In this document: one piece after another, positions 55,354-64,000 of the stretch
Layout: every line of letters begins with the position of its first letter
Position numbering within the stretch: the first letter of the stretch is position 1
Origin: Pseudonocardiales bacterium
Lineage (GTDB): Bacteria; Actinomycetota; Actinomycetes; Mycobacteriales; Pseudonocardiaceae
Length of the DNA stretch: 64,000 bases
Assembly (NCBI GenBank): GCA_023252195.1
Contig: JAHEXI010000006.1
Location: 218,685-282,684 of the forward strand
Direction of reading: 5' to 3'
Translations under genes and position numbers: made by a program
The notes under the pieces: model-generated
What the model saw: only the letters and a program-made list of their open reading frames with translations
The model's database searches: none
Told to the model about the DNA's origin: nothing

Positions 55354-57426
55354 TCACGGCTGTCCGATGGGCAGCTCGGCGGCACTAGGCGAGCGGTTCT
55401 CGCGTCGCGCCACCCATCCGGTGATGGCCCCGACCGCGTCTTCGACTCCGACACCGTTGATCTGGGTGCCGTCGCGGAACCGGAAGGACACCGCGCCAGC
55501 CTCGACGTCCTTGCCGCCGGCGAGCAGTAGGAACGGCACTTTCTGGGTGGTATGAGTCCGGATCTTCTTCTGCATCCGCTCGTCGGAGGCGTCGACCTCC
55601 ACCCGGATCCCCCGAGTCCGCAACGCCTTGGCGACCTGCTGCAGGTGCTCGACGTGCTCGTCGGCGATCGGGATCCCGACCACCTGCACCGGCGCCAACC
55701 AGGCCGGGAACGCTCCCGCGTAGTGCTCGGTAAGCACGCCGAAGAACCGCTCGATCGACCCGAACAGTGCCCGGTGGATCATTACGGGTCGCTGGCGTGA
55801 TCCATCAGCCGCGGTGTAGGTCAGGTCGAAACGCTCTGGCAGCATCATGTCCACCTGGATGGTCGACAGCTGCCAGCTGCGGCCGATCGCGTCGCGGGCC
55901 TGCACCGAGATCTTGGGCGCGTAGAAGGCCGCGCCACCGGGATCGAGCACCAGCTCCAGACCTGAGGCCTCCGCTGCCTTCCGCAGCGCCTCGGTGGCAG
56001 CCGCCCACTCCTCGTCGCTGCCGATGGACTTCTCGGGGTCTCGAGTGGACAGCTCGAGGTAGAACTCGTCGAGGCCGTAGTCGCGCAGCAGGTCGAGCAC
56101 GAACCCGAGCAGGCTCCGGATCTCGTCCTGCAGCTGGTCGCGGGTGCAGTAAATGTGCGCGTCGTCCTGCGTGAAACCACGGGCCCGGGCCAGACCGTGC
56201 ACCACGCCGGACTTCTCGTAGCGATACACCGAACCGAACTCGAACAGCCGCAGCGGCAGCTCCCGGTACGACCGGCCCCGGGAGCCGTAGATCAAGTTGT
56301 GCATCGGGCAGTTCATCGGCTTGAGGTAGTAGTCCTGCCCGGGCTTGCGGACCGTCCCGTCCGGGGCCAGCTCGGCATCGAGATGCATGGCTGGATACAT
56401 CCCGTCGGCGTACCAGTCCAGGTGCCCGGAGGTTTTGAAGAGTTGCGCCTTGGTGATGTGTGGCGAGTTGACGAAGTCGTAGCCCGCCTCCTCGTGACGG
56501 CGCCGGGAGTAGTCCTCCATCACCCGGCGCACGGTGCCGCCGCGGGGGTGGAACACGGGCAGTCCCGAGCCGATCTCGTCGGGGAAGCTGAACAGGTCCA
56601 GCTCGGCGCCGAGCTTGCGATGGTCGCGCCGCTGCGCCTCGGCGAGTAACTCCAGATGCCGTTCCAGCGCCTCAGCCGATTCCCAGGCGGTGCCATAGAT
56701 CCGCTGCAGCTGCGGATTGCGCTCGTTACCCCGCCAGTACGCGGCCGCAGTCCGCATCAGCTTGAACGCCGGAATGTTTCTCGTGGTGGGCACATGCGGT
56801 CCGCGACACAAGTCGCCCCAGATGGTCTCGCCGGTGTGCGGGTGGACGTTGTCATAGACGGTTAGCTCTCCCGCGCCGACCTCCATGACCTCGTCAGGAT
56901 CGATGCCGGCATTCGACGTCGACCCCTTGAGGTCGACCAGCTCGAGCTTGTAAGGCTCGTCCGCCAGCTCCCGTTTGGCCTCGCTCACCGAGTCCAAGAC
57001 ACGACGAGAGAATCGCTGGCCGGCCTTGATTATTTTGCGCATGGCCTTCTCGAGGACCGCCAAGTCCTCAGGGGTGAACGGCCGGTCGACGTCGAAGTCG
57101 TAGTAGAAACCGTCGGTTACCGGCGGACCGATGCCGAGCTTGGCGTCGGGAAAGTGCTGTTGCACAGCCTGGGCCAGCACGTGCGCGCACGAGTGCCGGA
57201 TAACGCTGCGCCCGTCGGGGCTGCTCGCTGTGACAGCCTCGACCTCGGTATCGCTCTCGGGTACCCAGGCAAGGTCGCGCAGGGCGCCCTGCGGATCCCG
57301 AGCGACGACGACGGCGTCTGGACCCGTGGTGGGCGCTCCGCCATCGCGCAGGGCCTGCCCAGCGGTCGTCCCGGCCGGCACCGTCGCGCGCATGGCGGGC
57401 TGGACAGCGGGCGACGACGCGACCAC
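55354..57426 (-). CDS. thrS: Threonyl-tRNA synthetase
   Basis: 690 residues. N-terminal TGS-like and editing domain ([35 protein letters not shown]), catalytic core with [41 protein letters not shown], and the anticodon-binding C-terminus ([36 protein letters not shown]). Start GTG with GAGGAG at 6 nt. 99 bp downstream of the Pro/Ala-rich membrane protein gene. Confidence 0.96.
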   Translation of the reverse strand: MVASSPAVQPAMRATVPAGTTAGQALRDGGAPTTGPDAVVVARDPQGALRDLAWVPESDTEVEAVTASSPDGRSVIRHSCAHVLAQAVQQHFPDAKLGIGPPVTDGFYYDFDVDRPFTPEDLAVLEKAMRKIIKAGQRFSRRVLDSVSEAKRELADEPYKLELVDLKGSTSNAGIDPDEVMEVGAGELTVYDNVHPHTGETIWGDLCRGPHVPTTRNIPAFKLMRTAAAYWRGNERNPQLQRIYGTAWESAEALERHLELLAEAQRRDHRKLGAELDLFSFPDEIGSGLPVFHPRGGTVRRVMEDYSRRRHEEAGYDFVNSPHITKAQLFKTSGHLDWYADGMYPAMHLDAELAPDGTVRKPGQDYYLKPMNCPMHNLIYGSRGRSYRELPLRLFEFGSVYRYEKSGVVHGLARARGFTQDDAHIYCTRDQLQDEIRSLLGFVLDLLRDYGLDEFYLELSTRDPEKSIGSDEEWAAATEALRKAAEASGLELVLDPGGAAFYAPKISVQARDAIGRSWQLSTIQVDMMLPERFDLTYTAADGSRQRPVMIHRALFGSIERFFGVLTEHYAGAFPAWLAPVQVVGIPIADEHVEHLQQVAKALRTRGIRVEVDASDERMQKKIRTHTTQKVPFLLLAGGKDVEAGAVSFRFRDGTQINGVGVEDAVGAITGWVARRENRSPSAAELPIGQP

Positions 57427-57525
57427 GAGAACTCCTCGACGATACGGCGGTGGCGATTAGATGGTCGATCCTATCCAGGATCCATCCAGCCGCTAGCGAG
57501 GGATGAGGCACGCCCGACCCGAGGG

Positions 57526-58410
57526 TCAGCCTTTCGGCAGCAACGAAGTGAGCATTGCCATCGCCGGTCGGGTCGCCGGCTGGGTCACCGATTGGACGGC
57601 CGGTTGGACGGCGTTGCTGACCGGCCCGACGACCTGCCTGACCGACGCGACAGCCTCCCGGGAGACAGCGTCGTTGGTAGCTGGACCAGACTGTTTGGTA
57701 GACGGGCCAGACTGTTCAGCACGCGGACCGGCCGCCGGCTCATCACCGAGACTGTGAGTCTGCTGGCCGCTCGGATTGGCCGGTGCCAGCACACCGCCCA
57801 CTGGAGCGACCCGACCTACCCTGTTGGTGGCGGGATCGAGCACCGGGGCGACTGGTGCGATGGGGCTACGCCGGGCTTGACCAGCCGCCGGTGCAGGCGA
57901 AGTCCAAGGCCGTTGACCGGTACTCGCCTGCCGGCTAGGTGCTGCCACCGCCGTGTTCACGGAGACCGGGTTGTTCCGGCGTACTTGCCCGAGCCGTGGA
58001 TGAAGTGCCGGGCTGTTGTCAGCGACTGTCTGGGCACTGACCAGTTCCGGGGCGGCAGGCGGACTGTCGGTGGGAGCGTCCGCACGGTATCCGTCGGGAT
58101 TGCCAGCGCCCAACGCGACTTGAGTGCGGTTAGGCAGCGGTGCACTGTTCCCGGCGAGCGAGCCGTCACCGACGTGAGTGGCACTGGCCAGTACGGATCC
58201 GCACGCCAAGAGGGTCCCGGCTGCAACCCCACAGGCCCGACCGACGAGGACAGCCCGGCCCCGAGCCATCCGCGGGGCATGTCCGCCTTGGATCATCGAG
58301 ACCGGCGCATTCAGGGGGACGTCGATGACCACCTGCCTAGCACCGACCCAGGCGATCAGAGCAGTGGCGGAGGGCCCGGAGCCCGACTTCCTACGACGCC
58401 GCGCGGTCAT
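57526..58410 (-). CDS. Low-complexity membrane-anchored protein, function unknown
   Basis: 294 residues. A basic N-terminus, one hydrophobic segment (about residues 53-77, AVLVGRACGVAAGTLLACGSVLASA) and a long Pro/Ala/Ser/Gln-rich extracytoplasmic region with small repeats (QSGPSTKQSGPATN; VSNAVQPAVQSVTQPATRP). No domain recognised. ATG lacks a strong Shine-Dalgarno. Resembles cell-envelope linkers in composition only. Confidence 0.55.
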   Translation of the reverse strand: MTARRRRKSGSGPSATALIAWVGARQVVIDVPLNAPVSMIQGGHAPRMARGRAVLVGRACGVAAGTLLACGSVLASATHVGDGSLAGNSAPLPNRTQVALGAGNPDGYRADAPTDSPPAAPELVSAQTVADNSPALHPRLGQVRRNNPVSVNTAVAAPSRQASTGQRPWTSPAPAAGQARRSPIAPVAPVLDPATNRVGRVAPVGGVLAPANPSGQQTHSLGDEPAAGPRAEQSGPSTKQSGPATNDAVSREAVASVRQVVGPVSNAVQPAVQSVTQPATRPAMAMLTSLLPKG

Positions 58411-58715
58411 CGTGCGTCACCAGCTATCTCCTCAGGGTAGTGGAACTGGGGAAGAATACAGGGTTACGGGCACAAGGCCAGACCCATCACTCCTCCAGCG
58501 CAACGCTCACCCTGCGGATCCAGCATCGCCGGCCGAAGTGCCGTAGTCGCAGCGCGTCGGCCGATCGATCTGCCCTCGGGCTGGCGCATGGTTCGGCGCC
58601 CCGGGGTGGCCGCCGACCACTCCGGGGCGGCACGCCCTTACCGGCCACGGGTATCAGACGGGTTAGCCCGGCGTGGGGCGCGCCGTGTCGACCGAGTGCC
58701 ATGACAAAATCGTCG
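58411..58715. other. Intergenic region
   Basis: 305 bp between two minus-strand genes of unknown function. No gene, terminator or known RNA recognised. Confidence 0.4.
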
Positions 58716-59096
58716 TCACGCATCCAGATAACCTAGATGGCCACTATTTCCATCCAGATACAATAAACCTGGAACAGAAGCTGCAGGAACGGTAGAGTGG
58801 ATGGCCCCGGACGGGACCGAAGAAGCAACGGAAGAGGGCTCTACATACGGAGCCGACTTCGCGATGCCGATTCGTTCAGCGGCTTCAGACAGCATGGGCA
58901 GTGCATCCGCCAATCCTCCGCCTGCGCCATTAACTCGCTTGATACCAGAGCCAATCGCCTCGGCCTGGGAGGAAATTATTTTCACGTTCTGCACGCAGTC
59001 CTCAAGATTGCCGGAAATGCGACTGAGGAAGACGCCGACCGCGTACAAGGAGATCGCAAGAGCTGCGATCAACAACGTTGCGACGACGACTGTCAA
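58716..59096 (-). CDS. Small membrane protein, function unknown
   Basis: 126 residues. An N-terminal membrane helix (TVVVATLLIAALAISLYAVGVFL) is followed by a helical stretch ISGNLEDCVQNVKIISSQAEAIGSGIKRVNGAGGGLADALPMLSEAAERIG that recalls DUF948 proteins, then a Ser/Val/Gly tail. Its base composition is visibly less G+C-rich than its neighbours'. The start is uncertain: TTG is used, but AAGGA lies upstream of in-frame ATT codons directly after a stop. Unknown role. Confidence 0.5.
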   Translation of the reverse strand: MTVVVATLLIAALAISLYAVGVFLSRISGNLEDCVQNVKIISSQAEAIGSGIKRVNGAGGGLADALPMLSEAAERIGIAKSAPYVEPSSVASSVPSGAIHSTVPAASVPGLLYLDGNSGHLGYLDA

Positions 59097-59283
59097 GACG
59101 ATAAGAATAATTTCTCATCCTTTTCCAATCGGGTTCCGGAAGCTCAACCACGGCCGCGCGAGCCGGTGAGGGACCCTCCCTCATGGAATTGAAACTCTGC
59201 GGACGGCAAGGCGTGCTGCCGGATGTGTTTGGCAAGCCGGCGTGGCTGTACACCGCGCCGCTGGATTTAGTGTACCGCCAAGG
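59097..59283. other. Non-coding, A+T-richer stretch
   Basis: No gene recognised. TGAGGGACCCTCCCTCA (59167-59183) is a perfect 7-bp inverted repeat with a 3-nt loop, possibly a terminator or operator. Confidence 0.35.
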
Positions 59284-59500
59284 ATCAATTCACTGCTGGA
59301 GCTAATCGATGCCTATCAGGGGAAATTTGAGGTGTTCCGGGCGATGATCGCCAACAGGTCACCGGGCACCGTGGGTATCGGATGATCCAGCAGATCAGTG
59401 GCGTCGGTCCCCCGCGAATCCGACACCACCATTCACCGCGGACCGATCAGCAAATAGGGCTCCACCCTGGTGCTCCGGGCCGCGATCGAGGCCGTTAACG
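59284..59500 (+). pseudogene. Degenerate IS110-family transposase fragment
   Basis: Two pieces of an IS110-type transposase C-terminal region are seen in different frames: LLELIDAYQGKFEVFRAMIANR then HRGYRMIQQISGVGP (about 59371-59412), and IHRGPISK-stop-GSTLVLRAAIEAV (from 59431; TAG where KQGS is expected). Frameshifts and the in-frame stop make it inactive. Flanking DNA to about 59800 may hold more decayed sequence. Confidence 0.7.
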
Positions 59501-59909
59501 CACCCGTCCAGACACCGACCCGGCTCCTGGCTACTCCTGTCGCTCCCGAAAGCGGCAGCTTCACGGCCGATCGCTGCGACATCGATCGCGGGGCTCCATG
59601 ATGACCATCTCGGCGTGGTCTCGCGGCTCTGCGCACGCAGGAGGCCCTTGTGGTTACTCGACCGAACGGCACGGTGAGCTCAAACGCCCAGATGACCGAC
59701 AGGCCGAGCGGCACGCTGACCGCCACCCGTTCGTGTAGTAGGTCAGGCAGCTTGAGCGGCTTGCTGAGCTGAACCCGGTCGTGCACCGTGCGTTCGCGTA
59801 CCTGGGAGTGTCGCTGCGCGCCACTGAACTAGGGCGATGTGCCGCCGTGTATCGGCCTGTGCGGAATGGTCGCGTTGCGTCCGCTGACGGATCAACGACG
59901 ATGATCATG

Positions 59910-60155
59910 TTAAGCCGTGATTCGGGAAGTTGTGCCCAGTGGCACAGTCTTGTGCGGACATCCTGGCCCCTGACTGATCGCCCTCCGGGTTACGTGGGGA
60001 AGATCAATGTAGACATAGTCTCCGCCGATGACGTGTGTCAGCAGTTGTCGCACGGTCCACTCCGAACATGGTGTCGGCAGTGCCAGATGCCCAGTCCGGA
60101 GCTCGGCCAGCCACGCTCGAACTCCGACCGTGCTCGGTGTAGGGGCCCCATGTGA
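59910..60155 (-). pseudogene. Truncated mycothiol-dependent isomerase-type (MDMPI/DinB) N-terminal fragment
   Basis: The segment VGVRAWLAELRTGHLALPTPCSEWTVRQLLTHVIGGDYVYIDL matches the N-terminal helix bundle of the TIGR03086/maleylpyruvate isomerase-like family (PTPCxEWTVRxLLxHVxGG, with the metal-binding H). After about 45 residues similarity stops and the frame ends. No proper start is visible. It is a remnant rather than a gene. Confidence 0.6.
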
Positions 60156-60539
60156 TCCCCACCGTGAACCGTGGGCACTCAGGCAACAACCGCACCGAGA
60201 CGAATCTCCCCGGCTTGCTAAGGCCGGTACGGCAAGTCCTTGCTGTCGGGCTGCTAGTGCGGTCGGTGGCGCATCTGCCAGCGCCCGTGGTCGCGCTGTC
60301 TGCATGCACCCATGACCGACGGCGGTTCTGTGGTTTCGCTTGAGCGAGCCCCGAAGTCGGGATCAGTCACAGGCGGCTCCCCGCAGCTATAACAGTGCTA
60401 AAAGCGGTAAGCGACAAAGTGATGTATCTGGTCGGAGATGCTGCCGCTCTATATCTGGTGACACGCGGGATACCAAGCAGTGGCCCAGCGCGCCGGTGCA
60501 GGGCATCCGTGGCGACCCGGTGGATGGAGGAAGCGCGAG

Positions 60540-61778
60540 ATGAGTGGGTCAGCTGAGGTGGTGGTTGTGGGCGGGGGGATCGCCGGGTCGTCTTTGGCCA
60601 CCGTGCTGGCCCGGGATGGTTATCAGGTCGTCGTGCTCGAACGCCAGACCTCCTACCGGGACAAGGTGCGCGGCGAGGCGTTGGCCTGCTGGGGCGTGGC
60701 CGAGCTGCTCCAGCTTGATTTGGAGAAGCCACTACTCGACGCGGGCGGCTGCTATGCGACGCGCGCGGTGCCCTACGACGAGGTGATCGACCCAACGCAG
60801 GCCGAGGCGGTCGCTGCGCCGCTGGACCAAATACTGCCGAATGTGCCGGGCATGCTGGCTGTCGGGCACCCGGAGGCCTGCGAGGCGCTGACCCAGGCCG
60901 CCGCGGCAGCTGGGGCCACCGTGGTCCGCGGCGTCGGTGACGTTGACATCGAGCCAGGCGACGCGCCGATGGTGCGCTACGAGCACGACGACGTCCTCCA
61001 CGAGCTGAATTGCCGGCTGGTGGTCGCCGCGGACGGGCGGATGTCCACGGTCCGCCGCCAGCTCGGCATCGAACTGCACCAGACCACCCCGCGCACGATG
61101 GCCGGGGGCATGCTGGTCGATGACCTGCGCTCCTGGCCAGCACGCCAGCTCTCGATCGGCACCGAGGGTGACCTACTCTATTTTGTTTTCCCGCGGACGA
61201 ACGGGCGGACGCGGCTGTACCTGTTACACGACATCGCGCAGAAGGGCCGCTTCACCGGCCCGGACCGGCACGCGAAGTTCCTGGCCGCCTTCAGATTCCG
61301 GTGCATTCCAGGAAGCGAGATGTTCGGTGTCGCCCGCCCGGCCGGACCGTGCGCGTTCTACCCGATGAACGACAGCTGGACCGACCAGCCCTCCGCGCCG
61401 GGAGTCGTGCTGATCGGCGACGCAGCCGGGTGGAACGACCCAATCATCGGTCAGGGCCTAGCCATCGCGCTGCGCGATGTGCGGATCGTCACCGATGTTG
61501 TGCGCAGCGGGTCGGATTGGTCTCCGGCGGCCTTTGCCGGCTACGGCGAGGAGCGCCGAGAACGGATGCGCCGACTGCGGGCGGCCGCTCAGGTGATCAC
61601 CGATATCGCGGCCACGTTCACTCCGGCCGGTGCAGCTCGCCGCCGGGCCTACAACGCAGTCTGGCAGACCGATCCGGTGCTCGGCGGTCCCCGGCTCACT
61701 CCGCTGGTGGGTCCGGACAACGTGCCTGCGGACTCATTCACCCAGTCCACCATCGACCGGATCCTCGCGCTCGCGTAG
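60540..61778 (+). CDS. FAD-dependent monooxygenase/oxidoreductase (PHBH-like)
   Basis: 412 residues. Rossmann GGGIAGSSLATVLARDGYQVVVLERQ at the N-terminus, VVAADGRMSTVRRQLG in the middle (DG motif) and the FAD ribityl-binding GDAAGWNDPIIGQGLAIALRD. Substrate unknown; relatives include aromatic hydroxylases and tailoring enzymes. ATG follows GGAGG by 9 nt. It stands alone between degenerate DNA and the integrase module. Confidence 0.88.
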   Translation: MSGSAEVVVVGGGIAGSSLATVLARDGYQVVVLERQTSYRDKVRGEALACWGVAELLQLDLEKPLLDAGGCYATRAVPYDEVIDPTQAEAVAAPLDQILPNVPGMLAVGHPEACEALTQAAAAAGATVVRGVGDVDIEPGDAPMVRYEHDDVLHELNCRLVVAADGRMSTVRRQLGIELHQTTPRTMAGGMLVDDLRSWPARQLSIGTEGDLLYFVFPRTNGRTRLYLLHDIAQKGRFTGPDRHAKFLAAFRFRCIPGSEMFGVARPAGPCAFYPMNDSWTDQPSAPGVVLIGDAAGWNDPIIGQGLAIALRDVRIVTDVVRSGSDWSPAAFAGYGEERRERMRRLRAAAQVITDIAATFTPAGAARRRAYNAVWQTDPVLGGPRLTPLVGPDNVPADSFTQSTIDRILALA

Positions 61779-62102
61779 CCAAGCGGTAAGGGCCGCAACT
61801 GATAGACGAAGGATTACGAGAGCTAGCAAATAGTGAGCTAACTAACTTCACAGAAAAGCTCGTCGACGCACGCCACCGCTTAGTTGCCGCCTTCAGCTGA
61901 ATTAATTGTTAGCGCTCGCACTCCTCCGTTCCTAAAAAGTGACCTTGCCGTTCTCACGCACGCGTCGAAAGATGGGTGTCCAGATGAAGCGGACACCAGA
62001 CGAGCATGAGGTCTCCAGGCTTGGTAACTCCGCAACCAGCACAACGAATTAAACCGTTTCGGCGAGCAGCGCTGGCCGGCGCAATGGCATCTGCGGCAGG
62101 TC
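61779..62102. other. Intergenic region, A+T-richer
   Basis: 324 bp. An open stretch 61799-61900 (LIDEGLRELANSELTNFTEKLVDARHR) has no start codon. From about 62028 the DNA reads in the regulator's frame (RWPAQWHLRQV), without a usable upstream start. Confidence 0.4.
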
Positions 62103-62420
62103 ATGGCCACCCGGGGCACGTTCTCCACCACCGACCTGCTCGCGCCCTTGGCGCAGCGGGGCATCAGCTTGTCGTCCAGCCAGGTCTACCGACTGGTCGT
62201 GGACCGGCCCGAGCGGCTCAGCCTGAAGATCTTGATGGCGCTGCTGGATGTCCTGGGCTGCACGATGGAGGACCTCATCGAACCCGCGCCGGTCGCGGGG
62301 CAAGGGACGAAGACCAAGGCGGTCGGCGGTGACGTCGGGGGGGGACCTGCGCCCCAAGCGGGCCCGGATCACTCGTGCCGATGGTTGAGCGATGACCGAT
62401 ATCCCGGAGGTTGTCAGTGA
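62103..62420 (+). CDS. XRE-family helix-turn-helix protein, frameshifted at the C-terminus
   Basis: 105 residues as read. Residues 1-60 (GTFSTTDLLAPLAQRGISLSSSQVYRLVVDRPERLSLKILMALLDVLGCTMEDLIEP) are a Cro/C1-type HTH as found ahead of zinc-ribbon integrase genes. After a run of eight G (62337-62344) the sequence turns unnatural; the shifted frame reads GDLRPKRARITRADG and stops at 62388, three bases before the next ATG. So the intact gene would end at 62388. The family N-terminus seems to extend upstream. Confidence 0.75.
   Translation: MATRGTFSTTDLLAPLAQRGISLSSSQVYRLVVDRPERLSLKILMALLDVLGCTMEDLIEPAPVAGQGTKTKAVGGDVGGGPAPQAGPDHSCRWLSDDRYPGGCQ
62337..62344 (+). other. Eight-G run at the HTH gene frameshift
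   Basis: A homopolymer of eight G; removal or addition of one base restores the expected C-terminus RPKRARITRADG of the regulator. Either a mutation or a sequencing error. Confidence 0.6.
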
Positions 62421-63660
62421 CCCGATCGGTGTCACCGTCGGTCTGATCACGGGCATCGAGGCAAGCATGGACCCTCAGACTGCCCAGGCGGTGGTGGTGG
62501 GCGTCGCCGGCGGCCGGGCCAAACGACGCAAGCGCCCATGCCCTGGCGCAGCGGCCCGCGATCCTCACCGACGGCAGATCCCCAGCGCCTCGGGTCGTTG
62601 GGGATCTGCTCATCGCGCTGGCAAGGCGGGGGCCACGACGATCTCGCCGCCGGTGTGCACCGAGTGCAGCAAGCCGCTGCGGACTCTGCAGCGGCGCGGC
62701 GAGGACTGGTACTGCGGTGTCTGCGGCCCCATCCGGCGACCGTGCGCGAGCTGCAGTGACCTCGAAAAAGTGCACTCTCGGGATCGGGATGGACGTCCTC
62801 GGTGCATCCGGTGTGCGCTCGATGACGGCCGCGACCCGGTGGAAATCGTGGTCGAGGTCATCGCGGTGGTCGATCCGGCTCTGCCCGCAGGGGTCGTCAC
62901 CGCGGCGACGAACGCCGCCGCGGCTCAGACAGGGCAGCGTCGTCAGATGGCCTGGGCGCTACAGGAGCGGCCCGAGCTGCTCACCGGGGCGGGTGCCCAG
63001 GCCACCGTCCCGTCGGTGCTTCGACTGATCGACAAGCTCTGCGAGGCGGGCGCCACCAACATCGTCCGGCCGCCTTGTCCGCATTGCGGGCGGGTGATCC
63101 CGCTGGTCAAGCCACGCGGCGGGGTCCGGCTCTGCCGTAACTGCGTGGCCAAGTCCCGGGCCGAACCCTGCGCGGGCTGCGGGAGGGTCTGTGAAGCCGC
63201 CACCCGCGATGAGCACGGCCAGCCACTCTGCCCGAACTGCTTGGTCAGCGACCCGGCCAATCTCGAGGTTTACTTAAGCTGCGACCGTCGCCGCATCGTC
63301 GGCACCCGCACCCCGGACGGGCCACTATGCCCTGGCTGCCCGCCGTTGCCGATCCTGGTCTGCTCGATCTGCGGCATGAGCAGACCATGCGGGACCGCAC
63401 GACTGACCGGGCTCCCGTGGTGCCCGCCGTGCCAGAGGCGATCAGGGACATGCGCCCGCTGCGGGCAGGTCAAACCAATCCGATCCGGCACCCTCGACGA
63501 GCCCTACTGCCAGAGCTGCACCGTCTCGGCCTTCCCCGACTGCCCGGTCTGCGCTACCGCTCCGCACCCGGGTCAGTGCCCGGACTGCCGTCTCGAGTTG
63601 CGGCTACGGGAGCTGATGAGTGACCCAACGGCGCCACCCATCCCGCCCTGCACCCGTTAA
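62392..63660 (+). CDS. Zinc-ribbon-rich N-terminal part of an integrase-like protein (decayed)
   Basis: 422 residues as read, with about seven CxxC-CxxC zinc ribbons (CTECSK..CGVC, CASCSD..CIRC, CPHCGR..CRNC, CAGCGR..CPNC, CSICGM..CPPC, CARCGQ..CQSC, CPVCAT..CPDC). From 62537 to about 62630 the reading is out of frame: the shifted frame gives HALAQRPAILTDGRSPAPRVVGDLLIALARRG, so two compensating frame changes (the second at a GGGGG run) have occurred. The family normally continues into a tyrosine recombinase domain; here it stops at TAA, so it is probably non-functional. Confidence 0.7.
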   Translation: MTDIPEVVSDPIGVTVGLITGIEASMDPQTAQAVVVGVAGGRAKRRKRPCPGAAARDPHRRQIPSASGRWGSAHRAGKAGATTISPPVCTECSKPLRTLQRRGEDWYCGVCGPIRRPCASCSDLEKVHSRDRDGRPRCIRCALDDGRDPVEIVVEVIAVVDPALPAGVVTAATNAAAAQTGQRRQMAWALQERPELLTGAGAQATVPSVLRLIDKLCEAGATNIVRPPCPHCGRVIPLVKPRGGVRLCRNCVAKSRAEPCAGCGRVCEAATRDEHGQPLCPNCLVSDPANLEVYLSCDRRRIVGTRTPDGPLCPGCPPLPILVCSICGMSRPCGTARLTGLPWCPPCQRRSGTCARCGQVKPIRSGTLDEPYCQSCTVSAFPDCPVCATAPHPGQCPDCRLELRLRELMSDPTAPPIPPCTR

Positions 63661-63883
63661 AGAAGGCCTAGGCCGCCACCGACCCACCCGGCACCGCGCT
63701 ACGCTTCTACGCCGCCGCAACAACGGCCAGTTCACCACCCACGAGCAGTACACCTCCGCGCAGGCGCATGTGCGCGCCGCCGTCGTTGTTCTCGACTGGC
63801 TGGCCACCCAGCACCTGACCCTTGCGAGCTGCCGCCAGGCCGATCTCGAACGGTGGCTGTCCAGCGGCGAAGTGTCCTACTGA
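63620..63883 (+). pseudogene. Tyrosine integrase fragment
   Basis: Past the TAA, the shifted frame reads HPALHPLKKA-stop-AATDPPGTALRFYAAATTAS (63639-63730, TAG at 63669), and a third frame reads HVRAAVVVLDWLATQHLTLASCRQADLERWLSSGEVSY up to TGA at 63881. These are pieces of the core-binding region of the same integrase, joined after a deletion. The catalytic domain (R-H-R-Y) is absent and the sequence stops where insertion-element-like DNA begins. Confidence 0.65.
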
Positions 63884-64000
63884 GTGTGGTCACCTGATCT
63901 GGCCCCGGTGCAGGCCTGAATCGGCGTGAAGTTTGGCCCCGCTGGGTGGGTGCGCTGCCGGGTGGTGGGGTCGGTGTGTCTGCACGAATGTTGGCCCCAC
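63884..64000. mobile_element. End of a probable IS21-like insertion element (partial)
   Basis: Starting right after the integrase fragment: TGTGGTCACCTGATCTGGCCCC, then three copies of TGGCCCC (63900, 63934, 63992) in direct orientation, the pattern of multiple transposase-binding repeats at IS21-type ends. No transposase gene is inside the window; the element would continue to the right. Family assignment is tentative. Confidence 0.5.

Noticed and set aside
59781..60155. 124-residue plus-strand open frame
   Set aside because: No recognisable domain; it lies opposite the isomerase-type fragment, which has real family motifs.
61799..61900. 34-codon open stretch (LIDEGLRELANSELTNF...)
   Set aside because: No start codon or ribosome-binding site; bounded by a stop just upstream.
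1..64000. CRISPR arrays, rRNA and tRNA genes
   Set aside because: No regularly spaced repeats and no tRNA T-arm or acceptor patterns or rRNA segments were noticed; a tRNA scan would be needed to exclude one formally.

Overview
The window is G+C-rich chromosomal DNA of an actinomycete. Gene order from the prepilin peptidase/mltG block (about 15.7 kb) to thrS (57.4 kb) follows the mycobacterial Rv2551-Rv2614 interval: mltG-ruvX-alaS, rarA, aspS, an Rv2578c-type radical SAM gene, MBL hydrolase-ppiB-relA-apt-secF-secD-yajC, ruvB-ruvA-ruvC, yebC, pdxT-pdxS, pimA-patA-pgsA-HIT-thrS. Phosphatidylinositol mannoside genes and a predicted LexA/SOS box and an IdeR-type iron box agree with this. A pseudonocardial-type actinomycete is my best guess; the species cannot be fixed from the sequence.

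1-15.7 kb is a nitrogen-scavenging region. On the minus strand, a guanidine-I (ykkC) riboswitch precedes a ureohydrolase and an APC-family permease that overlap by four bases. Downstream come a complete urease set (ureA, a fused ureB-ureC, ureF, ureG, ureD) and a complete Urt urea ABC transporter (urtABCDE). GlnR-like boxes with 11-nt periodicity lie upstream of both the riboswitch and urtA. The coherent reading is guanidine (or agmatine) to urea to ammonia under nitrogen control. Between the ureohydrolase and the urease genes sits an accessory island: a small duplicated-domain protein, a DUF6879-type protein, an XRE/DUF5753 regulator, a T5orf172/GIY-YIG-type protein, and a Phd/RelE toxin-antitoxin pair attached to the end of the urease operon.

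15.7-57.5 kb is mostly core genome: tRNA synthetases (alaS, aspS, thrS), Holliday-junction processing (ruvCAB, ruvX, rarA), stringent response (relA), Sec translocase accessories, PLP synthesis, and PIM synthesis. Non-core inserts include a two-gene siderophore locus (PLP decarboxylase plus IucA/IucC synthetase) under a predicted iron box, a kinase lacking its ATP-binding lysine, a DUF389 protein, a YibE/F protein, and a VIT-like membrane protein. Paired REP-like palindromes occur at two distant intergenic sites.

57.5-64 kb is an accessory end: two low-similarity membrane proteins, a degenerate 1.4-kb zone with an IS110 transposase remnant and a mycothiol-isomerase-type fragment, an FAD monooxygenase, and a decayed XRE regulator/zinc-ribbon/integrase module. 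That module carries several frameshifts and is cut off at the right edge by the end of an IS21-like element. No rRNA, tRNA or CRISPR was recognised.
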